Of a DNA stretch of 64,000 nt, positions 32,431-43,055 are shown piece by piece. Source of the stretch: Adiantum capillus-veneris (lineage: Eukaryota; Streptophyta; Polypodiopsida; Polypodiales; Pteridaceae). The translations under genes were made by a program, and so were the position numbers. The stretch is from contig CM043967.1 of the NCBI GenBank assembly GCA_014529385.2, positions 130,073,182 through 130,137,181 of the forward strand. The letters are read 5' to 3'. How positions within the stretch are numbered: position 1 is the stretch's first letter; each line of letters begins with the position of its first letter. The notes beneath the pieces were generated by a model. That model did no database searches. It was not told the DNA's origin and worked only from the letters and a program-made list of their open reading frames with translations.

Positions 32431-35400
32431 TCATAAGTGACTCTCGATGCTCAAAAATGGCTGAAATGAGCGTCGCAATAGAGAGTCCACATCGTGGTTG
32501 GGAGAGGAAGGTATGTAGGGAGAGCTCATGGCTGAATATATGGGAAAAGAGGACCTAATGTGGTCAAAAGCTGAGCACTCAAGAAGTGTGTGGTACTCAC
32601 TCTCTCGCACTTGACGAGGGCATAAGGTGCAAAGTCGATGACACTCCTCGCCAGTGCCCCAACGTCCTGTCTCGCAGCGTAGAGAATGGGAGCTAAGACG
32701 AATGGAGGCAATGGTGCGGATCGCACTCAACGGGATGGGCTCAAGGATGTAGGAATGGGTTCGGTTACCTCGTTCCGAGAAGAAGAGAGATTTGTAGTTT
32801 GGGGCAACGTGTGTGGTGTAATGGCTGAAGCGAGAACCTCCAGATTTCTCCCAAGCCATGATACATTGGCGTTGTAAGAAGGCCTCATTAACTTGGGAGT
32901 CGATCGACGCATCCTTGACCAAGTGACATGCATCCCATCTTCCAAACCATTTCTTGATATCAAGCATCCACCCCGAACTTAGTATTTTGCTCTTGCATGT
33001 CTTTTGAACCTTTTGACTTGCTTCATATGCGATTCTAGGAAGTCGATGCAAAGGGCTACGTTGTGTCTTACGCATGTACTCCACAACCCTTTCCATGCCC
33101 AAGACCTCAATGGGAAGCGATCCGGACTCAAGAAGTAAGAGCATGTAGGGTGTTTGTGTCTTGACTTGGAGAAAGTTGGTGAGAAAACGCTTTTGGACAT
33201 TCTCAAACTCTTTCCAAGTAGACTTCCCGATGCTTCCACCCCACACCTCCACTCCATAAAGAAGCACCGGTGTCACCAATGTGTCAAAGAGGTACTTTTT
33301 GAGAGCCCAACACTTGATCTCTCCTGCATTGCACATGTTCTCAAATGCATAATAAGCCCTCTTTCCGGCTTCCAAGCGACGCATTGCACAATCCTTCCAT
33401 TTATGATTGGATGGAACCTCAAGGCCAAGGTACTTGAAGTGATCTACCACTTCAAGTTTCTCATTGTTGTATACAATGCATGGATTTTCGTCATTGAGGG
33501 TCTTTACAAGCATAACCTTGGTTTTGGATCCATTCACGATCAGCCCGCTATGTAGGCAAAAGCGTTCCAAGACACTCATAAGCTTTTGTGCATCTTCTAA
33601 GGTATGTGCCAAGAGCACTACATCATCGGCATAAAGCAAAAGCATGATCACCGCATTTCCAATCTTAACCTCTTCTATGCCTTCTTGCTGCATAAAATCA
33701 AGAACCATGTATTCCAATTCATCAATGAGTAGCCCAAAGAGGGTTGGGGAAAGTGGGCATCCTTGTTTGACACCAATAGTGCTTGCAAAAAATTCTGAAA
33801 TTCCATTTCCCATACGTAATCGACATATCACTTTTTGGTAGATGCGAAAGACTGCATGCATAAATTCTCTCGGCACTTGAAGGCTTTGCATACGTCTCCA
33901 AAGATTTCCTCGCGGTACCATGTCAAAAGCTTTCTTGAAATCCACAAAGCAACAATACAACTTTTTTCCTTTCAATCGAGACGCTTCCATAAGAACTCGA
34001 AGAGTGACAAGGTGATCAATAGTGCTATGATGCTTTCGAAAACCTGCTTGGCCAAGCGCACGTTTGCCATTCTTTTCAGCCCATTCACTTATCTTCATCT
34101 CCATGATACATCCAAATAACTTTGCCATCAAAGAACCAACCATTATAGTGCGATAGTTGTTCACATTGTTTACATCTCCTCCTTTGTGCAAAGGTTTGAT
34201 CCAATTTGCACTCCAATCATGAGGCATGCCATACTGAAGTGCAAGGTTAAACATATCGCATATCCAATATCGTGTTTTCTTGCTTGTCCATTTAATCATT
34301 TCAGCCTTGACACCTTGAAGGTCACCTGCCTTGCGAGTAGCAAGTTTCTCAAGCGCGCGGCATACATCTTCAATGGTAAAGAAGGGAGACATAAATGGAA
34401 GGGAGCTACAACCCTCCATCTTATCAACATTGGGTTGCTCATAGAGGTTCTTACAATGCATATACATATCCTCAAGAGTCAAGTCACCAAAGCTCTCAAC
34501 GCGCTTGCCTTTTAGATTTTGCCAAAACTTGCCACATGCATGTGCTTTCTCTTGTGCTAAAAGAAGTTGTTTTTCGACTTCCCACCTTCTCCTCTTCTTT
34601 TGAACAAGTGCTTTGTATGTGTGTGAACATTCCAAGTAAACTTCCTTGTCTTTGATTGCATCCAATCTTAGCAAGTGTTTTCGGGCTTGACTACATTCCA
34701 TGTCAAACCATTTCTTCTTGGTGCTACCCTTCTTAGACCTTTTGCAAGACATGTGTTTCGCCGAAAAGCATTCCTTCGCACAAGAGAAAATTACTTCTTT
34801 GAAAACTTTCCACTTGCATTCTAATGTTGGGCTCCCTTGATGCTCTATCATGCTTAACATTTGGTCCACCATATCAGCATATATAAGTGCTCGTTTGAAG
34901 TCTAGACGTAAGTACAAATGATTCACATCATGATTGGAGGCTACATGCTCGGGCCGTTTACCACACTTGAGGTCAATACATAACATCCTATGATCCGATT
35001 CCGGATTCCATTCACCAAGTGTAAAGCTTTGTATGCATTCTAGAGTGGCTTCTGAGAACAACATATAGTCAATCACGCTAGCACCATTGTGCTTTCTACA
35101 TGTAAAGTCATTGGTGCCTTGCCATAGAGATACACCATTTGCAATGAGCATTCCGGTACTATTGCACATATGTAGAAGTGACTTTCCATAGTGATCCACT
35201 TCTTTTGCATCATTAGAACTTCGATTATACATGTATGAGTCATCCACTCTTCTTGATACATGCGGCATGTCGACTTGTTGTGTGTCGTGTTGTAACATAT
35301 TTGTGCGAGCATTCATGTCTCCAAAAACAATGACTTCACCTTGATCCTTGTAATAAGCAATGTCTTCCTCTAGTTCAACAAAGGGCTGATCTCTATCCAT

Positions 35401-35790
35401 ATTCAAGCGAGCATAAAAGTTGGAGTCATAGTGAGGAATGTAGCAGCCGGCCACAAACATGACTTGACCATTTGGTGGGCTGATTTTCAGCCATAAGTAG
35501 CGTTTATACTTATCTTCTTTGACAATGGAAACATCTTTCAAACCCTTTTTGGTCATACATGCTATGCCTCCTTGGCCTCTTCGTTGCTTTGCATTTTTGG
35601 CCCACATCAAAGAATGTACATCGTATTTGTCAAATCCAAGAATTCGTTGCGCATCATGCTCCCATGTTTCGACAAGAAGTATCACATCGGAGTCGTTGGT
35701 AAGCTCATCAATGCCAATTCCCGCATTCCATGGATACCCGTTACAATTCCAAAAGCTTATTCGCAAGCGTGAGTTGGTCTCATAGATCAT
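32431..35790 (-). CDS. LINE ORF2: endonuclease, reverse transcriptase, zinc knuckle
   Basis: 1,119 codons, no interruptions. N-terminal apurinic-type endonuclease: WNCNG near residue 14, VETW near 41, VFGDMNAR near 157, and the ESDHRML end motif near 264. RT spans about residues 500-770 with a VDFKKAFD motif, GVKQGCPLSPTLF, and catalytic YADDVVLL near 705. A C-terminal zinc knuckle C-x2-C-x8-H-x4-C lies near 1063-1080. Length and order match non-LTR retrotransposons of the endonuclease-bearing type. It nicks target DNA and primes cDNA from the nick. ATG 35790 lies six bases after the ORF1 stop and in the same frame. It is the largest intact gene of the window. Confidence 0.93.
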   Translation of the reverse strand: MIYETNSRLRISFWNCNGYPWNAGIGIDELTNDSDVILLVETWEHDAQRILGFDKYDVHSLMWAKNAKQRRGQGGIACMTKKGLKDVSIVKEDKYKRYLWLKISPPNGQVMFVAGCYIPHYDSNFYARLNMDRDQPFVELEEDIAYYKDQGEVIVFGDMNARTNMLQHDTQQVDMPHVSRRVDDSYMYNRSSNDAKEVDHYGKSLLHMCNSTGMLIANGVSLWQGTNDFTCRKHNGASVIDYMLFSEATLECIQSFTLGEWNPESDHRMLCIDLKCGKRPEHVASNHDVNHLYLRLDFKRALIYADMVDQMLSMIEHQGSPTLECKWKVFKEVIFSCAKECFSAKHMSCKRSKKGSTKKKWFDMECSQARKHLLRLDAIKDKEVYLECSHTYKALVQKKRRRWEVEKQLLLAQEKAHACGKFWQNLKGKRVESFGDLTLEDMYMHCKNLYEQPNVDKMEGCSSLPFMSPFFTIEDVCRALEKLATRKAGDLQGVKAEMIKWTSKKTRYWICDMFNLALQYGMPHDWSANWIKPLHKGGDVNNVNNYRTIMVGSLMAKLFGCIMEMKISEWAEKNGKRALGQAGFRKHHSTIDHLVTLRVLMEASRLKGKKLYCCFVDFKKAFDMVPRGNLWRRMQSLQVPREFMHAVFRIYQKVICRLRMGNGISEFFASTIGVKQGCPLSPTLFGLLIDELEYMVLDFMQQEGIEEVKIGNAVIMLLLYADDVVLLAHTLEDAQKLMSVLERFCLHSGLIVNGSKTKVMLVKTLNDENPCIVYNNEKLEVVDHFKYLGLEVPSNHKWKDCAMRRLEAGKRAYYAFENMCNAGEIKCWALKKYLFDTLVTPVLLYGVEVWGGSIGKSTWKEFENVQKRFLTNFLQVKTQTPYMLLLLESGSLPIEVLGMERVVEYMRKTQRSPLHRLPRIAYEASQKVQKTCKSKILSSGWMLDIKKWFGRWDACHLVKDASIDSQVNEAFLQRQCIMAWEKSGGSRFSHYTTHVAPNYKSLFFSERGNRTHSYILEPIPLSAIRTIASIRLSSHSLRCETGRWGTGEECHRLCTLCPRQVRESEYHTLLECSAFDHIRSSFPIYSAMSSPYIPSSPNHDVDSLLRRSFQPFLSIESHL

Positions 35791-35796
35791 GTGTCC

Positions 35797-36738
35797 CTAT
35801 TTGTTGGGTGGACTTGCATCCTCCTCAAGTGCCTTTTCTTCTTGAGATGATACCTTAACCTTCTTGCTTCTTTCCTCGTATGCTTTGCGACGTACATTTT
35901 GTTGCATAAGAGTGCGATCCTCATATACATTACAACCCGTTCCTTTGAGGTAGATCCAACCATTGTCAAGGATGATCTTTCTCTTTACCTCATCAGCCAT
36001 GGTACATACAATAGGTCTTTCTCCCGAGCGAGGGACTCCTTGTTTTCCAACTCGATGTGCACCATAAGCCATGATTCCTGACATGCCAAAGTGTGTAGCA
36101 AAAAACTCTTCAATAGCAACCGCAAGAGATTGGGGTGTTTCCATGCTTTCCTCCTTGATTCCACGAATGACGATGTTCTTTGAGCGTTTTTGTCGTTCTT
36201 GCAATTCTTGAGTGTCCACATTCTCTACATTCTTTGCTTGGACAACGGCTTGCGTGATAGGAGATGTAGAAACCACATTATCCTTACATATATCAGCCCA
36301 TGATTTGGATGCATTTCTCATCTCACATACATCATGTCGTATTGTATCTATCGTTTCCTCTTTCAATACATGATCACTCTCAACTTTACTCAAGCGCTCT
36401 TTCACTACATTCATGTCCACAAGAGAGCGTTTACATTCTTGAACTTCATTCTCAAGATGCATCAAGCGCGTTGTTTGCATTTCAAGAACCTTCTTGAGGT
36501 GCTCATTCTCCACAACGAGAACTCTTAAAGTACCATTTTCCATTGCAAGTGCGCGCAACTCTTCACCTTGCTTGTTGACGGTTTCTTGTAACGAGATCAA
36601 GTAAGCCATGATCATTGCTTCCGTTGTTGTAGACGATGTGGTTGGATTAGCATCCAAATTCCTTGGAGATTTTGCATCATTCTCCATGGCGAGTGTGGCT
36701 TTTCCACCCTTGCGAGTTTTGTCTGACATTGCCTTCAA
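35797..36738 (-). CDS. LINE ORF1: coiled-coil RNA-binding protein
   Basis: 313 codons. A Ser/Thr-rich N-terminus is followed by a coiled coil (about residues 45-135, heptads with many Leu, Glu and Lys), then an RRM-like region starting KNIVIRGIKEE (about residue 187) and continuing to ERPIV, LKGTG and ED-T-MQQ, as in L1-type ORF1 proteins. The C-terminus is Lys/Glu-rich. The protein would trimerise and coat the LINE RNA. It stops at TAG 35797-35799, in frame with ORF2. Confidence 0.85.
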   Translation of the reverse strand: MKAMSDKTRKGGKATLAMENDAKSPRNLDANPTTSSTTTEAMIMAYLISLQETVNKQGEELRALAMENGTLRVLVVENEHLKKVLEMQTTRLMHLENEVQECKRSLVDMNVVKERLSKVESDHVLKEETIDTIRHDVCEMRNASKSWADICKDNVVSTSPITQAVVQAKNVENVDTQELQERQKRSKNIVIRGIKEESMETPQSLAVAIEEFFATHFGMSGIMAYGAHRVGKQGVPRSGERPIVCTMADEVKRKIILDNGWIYLKGTGCNVYEDRTLMQQNVRRKAYEERSKKVKVSSQEEKALEEDASPPNK

Positions 36739-36841
36739 GTCGGCAACAAAAACGCAAAGTTTTGACAGTTTTTTCAGTTCTGAGATGCTGTTACAGCAAA
36801 GCCTTCCATTACACAGAAAAATTCTGTCTTTACATCAATGC

Positions 36842-36843
<2 letters not shown>

Positions 36844-36873
<30 letters not shown>
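36844..36873. repeat. (GA)n in the LINE 5' region
   Basis: About 15 GA units (CT on the LINE coding strand), 105 bases upstream of the ORF1 start. Confidence 0.9.
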
Positions 36874-36876
<3 letters not shown>

Positions 36877-37189
36877 CAGCGAGATAGAGTGAGAGGGCAC
36901 GTGCAGGCGCACCTCCTAGGGCAGAGTGCTACGCCCGCACAATGAGAGAGGAGAGAGGAGAGGAGAGGAGAAGAATAACGCAGACATTGGGTGCAATCTC
37001 CCCCAGTGCAAGAGTGACCATTTTCCTCTTGCACATATTTACTTTATAGATTTCTTGAATGTTCAAAGTGAGTACAAACTGGCTAGACGATCATAAATGG
37101 CCAAAGCTCATAAAGGAGCACTTAAATAATAAAATGTATATCCATTCGCATAGGCCTACATCGGTCCAACCCTTTCCACTTGTCAGCTG

Positions 37190-37674
37190 CAACAAATAGT
37201 AAAATATTAATTCCATTACGATCTCCAATCGTTGTGGTACCCAAAAAGAATGGTAAACTCCGAGTGTGTGTCAATCTCAAAAAGGTTAATGCAGCTACGA
37301 TAAGCGACAATTATCCCCTACCAATCACGGATCATGTCCTTCAAGGAGTGGCGGGCAAGAGTGCATATTCCTTCTTGGATGGATTCTCTGGCTACAACCA
37401 ACTTGGAATTGCACCTGAGGAACAATATAAAACAACATTTTCCACAGAATGGGGCATATTTGCATATCAAGCCATTTGGGTTGACAAATGCACTTGCAAT
37501 ATTCCAAAGATTGATGGCATCTTCCTAGAAATCTATATGGATGCCCTATGTCTACACTCTCTAGTGAGGGAGGAACATCCAAAACACCTCAAAAAAGTAT
37601 TCGAGAAGTGCAGGATGTATAGACTTTGTCTTAATCTAAAAAAGTGCGTTTTTATGGTCAGATAAGGATGATTC
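37190..37674 (+). pseudogene. Reverse transcriptase of Ty3 element F, active site changed
   Basis: PKKNGKLRVCVN (37228), NYPLP, SFLDGFSGYNQ (37370) and FGL-NA (in another frame near 37465-37500) are present. The catalytic box reads IYMDA near 37540: the second Asp is Ala. A frameshift near 37465 and TAA after 37662 also break it. The palm 5' of motif A is kept; everything upstream of RT is missing. Confidence 0.75.
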
Positions 37675-38499
37675 TTGGGACATATTGTCTCAAAAAATGG
37701 CATATCCACGGATTTGGATAATATAAAAGTGATTATTGAAATGCCTAAACTAATTAATAAAAAGCAAGTACAATGTTTTATGGGACACTTTGGTTATTAT
37801 AGGAAGTTCATACACATGTATGCAATCGTCACCCAACCTCTGTATATCCTTATAGTGATGTTTGAATGGACGAATGAGTGTGAGGAATCATTTAAGAAAT
37901 TAAAAGATGCTCTTGTATCCGCTCCAATGTTAAAAGCACTTGATTGGAAAAAAATCTTTCACGTCTATATTGATGCGTCTACATTTGCTATAGGATGTAT
38001 TTTGGCTCAAGTAAGAGACAGAACTATGGATTTCCCAGCCTGCTATGCTAGCCGACAACTCAACAGTGCTGAAAAGAACTACACCACCATTGAAAGAGAG
38101 GGACTTCGAATAATTTATGCTGTTAAGAAATTTTGGCATTATCTCCTCGCAAATAAGTTTGTGTTTTTCACAGATCATCAAGCCCTCTTATACCTTGTCA
38201 ACAAACCATGCAATACAGGGCAAATTGTAACATGGTTCATCATATTGCTTGAGTTTGAATTTACTGTAGTGGTTAAAAAGGGAAAGATGCATCTGCGAGC
38301 AGATCACCTTTCTAGATTGCCAAATGTAAAGGCTCCAAAGGGAGTGGATGATGATCTCCCAGATGCATATCTCTTCAATGTAGAAATGGTACCTAAGTGG
38401 TCCCAAAAGATAGTAAGCCTACTATCACATGGCGGAGAATTCGACAAGACTGACCAAAGCTATAAAAAAAGAACAATTCAGCAAGCTAAGAACTTTTAG
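37675..38499 (+). pseudogene. RT thumb and RNase H of Ty3 element F
   Basis: 274 open codons: GHIVSKNGI, then a GYYRKFI connection, then RNase H with YIDAS (37970), NYTTIEREGL (38085) and FFTDHQALLYL (38165), so three catalytic acids are seen, and an RADHLSRLP end motif. It is a single, standard Ty3 RNase H, unlike the dual set in elements A and D. In frame but detached from RT by a stop. Confidence 0.8.
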
Positions 38500-38549
38500 T
38501 TGATTGGAGGACGTTTAATTAATCTATGCTCCGATGATATCCTACGAGT

Positions 38550-39960
38550 GTGCATAAATCCAGAGGAATATGATGCCTACTTGCTGGAAGCACATAATTA
38601 GGACTTAACATTTCATTGCTCATCCACCAAAACTTTTCAGCACTTGAGACTATTGGGAGTGTATTGGCCAACTATGCCTGTTGATGTTCATGATTATATA
38701 AATAGTTGTGCCAAATGCAGATCAAGCCCACTAGTAGAACATGCAACATTGTTTCAAATAACAGTTACACCAAACTGGAGTCAATACATTGTTGACTTCT
38801 TAGCAACACAAATATGTTTTGAAAATACCACTAGAGCGTGATAGATGGTGATACAAATATAAGCTCGTGACTTCACTTTGATTGAAGATCATCTTTATAA
38901 AAGAGGAAAGGATAACCAGCTTAGGCTATGCACAACGAAAAGCATGTACATTCCAATCCTTGAGCAAGCACATGAAGGAATAATTGGAGGCCATTTCTCA
39001 CGGGAAAAGACAACAAATATTATCCTCATTGTTGGAATATGGTGGCCAACATTACATATGGATGCGAACAAATATACAAGATGATGTGACTCTTATCAAC
39101 GCACCAAAGTGCCAATAAAACGGGATGAGATGCCCTTATGGAGCTAGAGCTTTTGCTAAGTGGGAAATGGAATTTTTGGGACCAATTTCAACCCCAGCTC
39201 ATAAAACACATACCTAGTATATCATTGTAGCCACATATTATCTCACTAAATGGGTCAAAGCTAAAGCTGCAAAAAGCCGATGCCAGGACTACTGCACAAT
39301 TTCTATATGAAAATGTCTTTGTTAGATATGGTCTACCTATAGAAATTTTCAGTGATCGAGGCACACATTTTATAAATGAGACAGTTGAAAGTCTTCTTGA
39401 TGAGTTTATGGTAGTTCATAATAAGTGAGCTCCATACCACCCACAAGCTAATGGATAGTCAAAAGCTACAAATAAGACTCTATATATAGTCTCAACCAAA
39501 ATAGTCTTAGAATCAAGAACAGGTTGGAATCTGAAGTTAGATTCAATACTATGGGCTTATAGAATTGCTTATAAAACCTCGATTGGAACGACACCGTACA
39601 ACATGGTGTTCGGATTTAATTCTATATTGCCTATGGAATTCCTAATTCCAACACTAAGAGTAGCCAAACAACTAGAGTGGACAGGCCATCAAATGTCTTC
39701 ACAAATAGATGACCTTGAAAGGCTAGATGAGCTTCGCTTAAAAGAAGTAGCTTTCATCTATGGGAAAAAACAAAGGCAAAAAGAGTTTTTTGATAAGCAT
39801 GTACGATCACAAGAATTCAAAACAGGAGATTATGTCCTGATTTACACTTTAAAACAACATGCTAAGAACCTTAAAAAGTGAGGGATGGGACCCTTTGTGA
39901 TCATAGATTTATCACCAAGGGGGGCCGTCAAGCTTGCTACATTGGATGGTGAATAAATGC
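38550..39960 (+). pseudogene. Integrase of Ty3 element F with two zinc-binding modules
   Basis: Module 1 (about 38580-38725): Ala-His, a second His, then YWPTM and C-x2-C. Module 2 (about 38960-39115): EQAHEGIIGGHF, WWPTL, then C and QRT. Between them are about 70 codons. The core (39160-39480) keeps FSDRG; the first catalytic Asp is not seen (EFLGPIS at that place), and the Glu region is damaged. The C-terminal part (39603-39960) has FDKHVRS, GDYVLIYTL and a GPFVI-LSPRGAVKLATLDG strand set. Several stops and frame changes. Confidence 0.7.
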
Positions 39961-40149
39961 CCAACTGGATTAGTGGATGTCGACTAAAAAAACTCATCTA
40001 CCACTAACCCCAAGTATGCTTCTAAGAATCCACAAGGAAAAGAAATGGACTGAAGAAAGACAATAGATTGTTGCAAGAGCACAAGCGGAGGCCAAGGAAC
40101 AAATAGCAAAACGGAGGCTTCTTTGACAACGACTACAACATGGGCCTCC

Positions 40150-40540
40150 CCTGAAGATCAATGCCATTAAAGTAGAAAACTTTGAAACAAAGAACATGCA
40201 AGATCTTGCAATTGCTCTCAAACTAGGATGCAATCAAGTGGAGGTGACGATAATTCTTGATTCAGGTGCTCAAGATTACCTGATCTCCCACAGCTTTTAT
40301 GAGCAACTCCAACTCGACAATCAATTACAAGAGACACAACAAAATCTCTGCAATTATTCAGAGCACTCAATCAAGGTAATGGGTTGGACAGTGCTCCTCG
40401 TATAGGCTAACCAATATGTCTATCCGCGTAAATTTTATGTGGTGGAAGATAAGCACACACAACATGCTTTATTGCTCGAGCAACCTTGGCAAAGAAGTTA
40501 TAATGTACAACTTGACTAGAGCTACAATATAGCTAACATC
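40150..40540 (+). pseudogene. Aspartic protease downstream of integrase, Ty3 element F
   Basis: After the integrase C-terminus and a Lys/Arg/Gln-rich linker (39990-40150), the frame reads a retropepsin: ILDSGAQ (40255, the catalytic D-S-G-A), IKVMGW, YPRKFYVVED, and LLEQPW (40472), where the family expects L-L-G-x-P-W. A stop lies at 40405. In ordinary Ty3 elements protease is upstream of RT. The same order and the same linker occur in copy G, so the position is a trait of this family. Whether a second protease exists upstream of RT cannot be told because both copies lack that part. Confidence 0.75.
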
Positions 40541-40699
40541 CAATCTGATTTTGGAAAATAGCAAGTTACTTTTGCTACAGTAAAGCTACAAAAAAATCAT
40601 TAGTAATGCACTTGACGGATAAAGATAAGCAACCCTTACAAACAACATTGTCCAACAATGGATTCAAAAGAGACTAACAACGCAAAAAAAGCAAGCCAG

Positions 40700-41290
40700 T
40701 ATAGAAAGTACTCTTCCCCAAGATGTGAGTTTAACGAGTAAGAAACACTCAGTGGGAATTCATGACAACGTACCACAACGAACCCCACCTACTTTGCCCA
40801 ACAAAGCTAACAAGTAGATATGGATCAGAAAGGATCAGGTCACAAGGTTTGAACAAAGACAATTCACAAATATCTCTCCACTAACCTCCACTACAAATTG
40901 CAAGATGAAACCAAAGTTTCTCCTTAAGCAAATATGGGTACCCAAGCGATTACTTATGGCCCAAAGTAAGCTTAAAAAAATCGGGATTCCAAAACAGCAA
41001 CCCAAGGAACTCCTTGAAGTACACGCTTTCAAAAGACAACCACAAGCATGTTCCAATCCGATTATATGCAGAGTTCAAAAAAATTTGGTGGATGACTATC
41101 CAACTCCGCTTTGGATACCTAAACAGCAAGACAATTATCACTACCGAGGTGACTCACAGACACATGGTTTCACCAGCTCCGTTGTCTATCAAAGAACAAG
41201 CACACAAACTAGAGAGCTTATTGTTTCATTGCTCTCAACACAGTCATACTTTCACAAGAAACTTAACATCGAATGCCAATAAGCATCATG
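40700..41290 (+). pseudogene. Post-protease tail with repeated W-x-x-K motifs, Ty3 element F
   Basis: Open stretches contain IWIRK (40815), IWVPK (40935), IGIPK (40980) and LWIPK (41110), separated by 15-45 basic and Gln-rich residues. Copy G has the same kind of motifs at the matching place. No known domain; perhaps a basic RNA-binding segment. Confidence 0.45.
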
Positions 41291-41442
41291 CTTATACCTT
41301 CCTCTTGCACAACATTAATTTTTCCATGCATTGCCTGAGTATGCATATAGGGCTGCATTACATGGCAAGAATTAGCACATTGTTGATTCCCATGCACAAC
41401 ACATACCCTTGGGCGATACACCGTCGTCCAGGAGGACTTAGA

Positions 41443-41458
41443 CTAGGAAGGGGGGAGG
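41443..41458 (+). other. Candidate polypurine tract
   Basis: AGGAAGGGGGGAGG after the coding part of element F. A second candidate (AAAGGCGGGAG) lies just before 44825. Only one can be the true tract; the second is next to a TGTTG LTR-like start. Confidence 0.35.
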
Positions 41459-41559
41459 CATTCTCAATGCGGACCCGACACACTACAAGTGTAAAAAAGG
41501 GCACTTTTTTCCATGACATTGGGGGTTTTCAAATTTGATTGTGAGAATTTTGGTAAACT

Positions 41560-43055
41560 CGTATATATGCCCTTAATTAATGTGTTACAACAAGAAACAT
41601 AAGAGAACCCCAAAGATGAGCCTCTAGGTGTGTGTACATTTGTAAACATAGCAGTTTTCATGCTAAAAAACTGAGAAAACGAAGCAATCCATCCAAAAAC
41701 ACTACAGATAGATGTATAGTGGTTTATTATGCTATTATCTAATTATCTTGATTTATGGGTATTTTTTGGATCAAGTTAGCTATTTTTCTTTATTTTTTGT
41801 TGATTTTCTAGAGAAAAACAATTTTCTTAAAGAAAAAGCAAGTGAAATAGCGACATGGTAACAAAAGAAAAAAATGGGAGTGATCAGTAAGTGAACAACA
41901 GCTTATGGTGAAGACGGGTGCAAATACGAGAAAAGTTGCAAAAAGCCGATTTGGCCAATTTTTTGATGAAAAGACAAATTTTCCAAAAACAGAGCAAACA
42001 GAGTCCAAATGAAGAAATTTATGAGCCTAAAGTGCATTTTGCGACAAGATAGGAGCACATGTCAAGTTTGGCAACAAGTGGTCCGGGAAACCCCGATATA
42101 AGTTTATTCGAGCCACTAGTATTAGCTCATTTTCACTACTCACAAGTGAGAGAGATCTTGAGAGACCTAGAGCGCGTGGACCTTCTACAACTTTGTATGA
42201 TGCACACGACACACCAACCAGTCCCATACATGAGAGGTAGACTCGTTACCATGTGCTCTTCTTGTTCTATACTCTCTTTGTCGTGAAAAACTCCAAAAAA
42301 GGGCAATGTGGCATCGCGTGAAAGAAACCGAAACGGTGTGGTAACGCTTCAACCACTGACCCGATAGCTACAAGACTTGACAGGGTTTAACCCTAACCTA
42401 AGAGAACACCTCTATGACTTCCAATGAGGGTTTAGAAAAACCAAAAAACCCCTAACCTCTTCGTGCACTATAGAAATTGATCAAGAAGGGATTGTTGAAA
42501 CGACACAAAACTTCATGAGAAGTTATATCTCAAGTATGTCTACAAGCCCATGTAACCTCCTCCCAGATCTATCATCAAAAAGTGGACCAAAACATTGAGT
42601 TAGGCTTCGGAGATAGGCTTCGGACACACAAAGCGTCATTTGACCCTTACAGTCAAGCGAGGCATCCGTTTGCCACCAAACTTCACAGGCATCATTGACA
42701 TATCATTGACAACCAACATGTAGGGTCAAACATCAAGATTCAACTTTGCTGACCATCTCCTCATAAAAAGACGCTATTTGAGCGACAATTGTCAAAAAAG
42801 ATATACGTGAGGCCAAATGATACATCAAAGCCATGGGAAGGTGCCCTTCTGCATCCACAAGCTTGGGAGATGGATCTCAAGAAGAATCTTTGTAGGAATT
42901 CATCTTCAAATGAAGACATCCCTTTCAGAGACTGAAATTCCAAACAGGGAGTTTCTAAGCTAAACATTTGACTTTTTAAGTTGAAAACTAGCTAATAGGG
43001 CTTAAGACACAAGCACAAAGCACCCCAAAGCATCAAACTCACTTTTTATCAAAGT
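41560..43055. other. No gene; 3' noncoding part of element F
   Basis: Only short frames without domains. Confidence 0.5.

Larger units (their letters stand above)
32329..37040 (-). mobile_element. Nearly intact LINE (ORF1, ORF2, 3' repeat tail)
   Basis: Runs from a 5' region near 37040 leftwards through ORF1, ORF2 and a 3' UTR of about 90 bp, and ends in a tail of four CTAT units followed by CT. The 5' UTR (36739-37040) contains a (CT)n tract at 36844-36873 on the coding strand. A second, truncated copy of the 3' end is at 54418-54634. No target duplication could be placed. Both ORFs are open, so the copy is young. Confidence 0.85.

Noticed and set aside
33154-34655. Plus-strand frames opposite LINE ORF2
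   Set aside because: Antisense shadows with no start context; ORF2 on minus carries all motifs.
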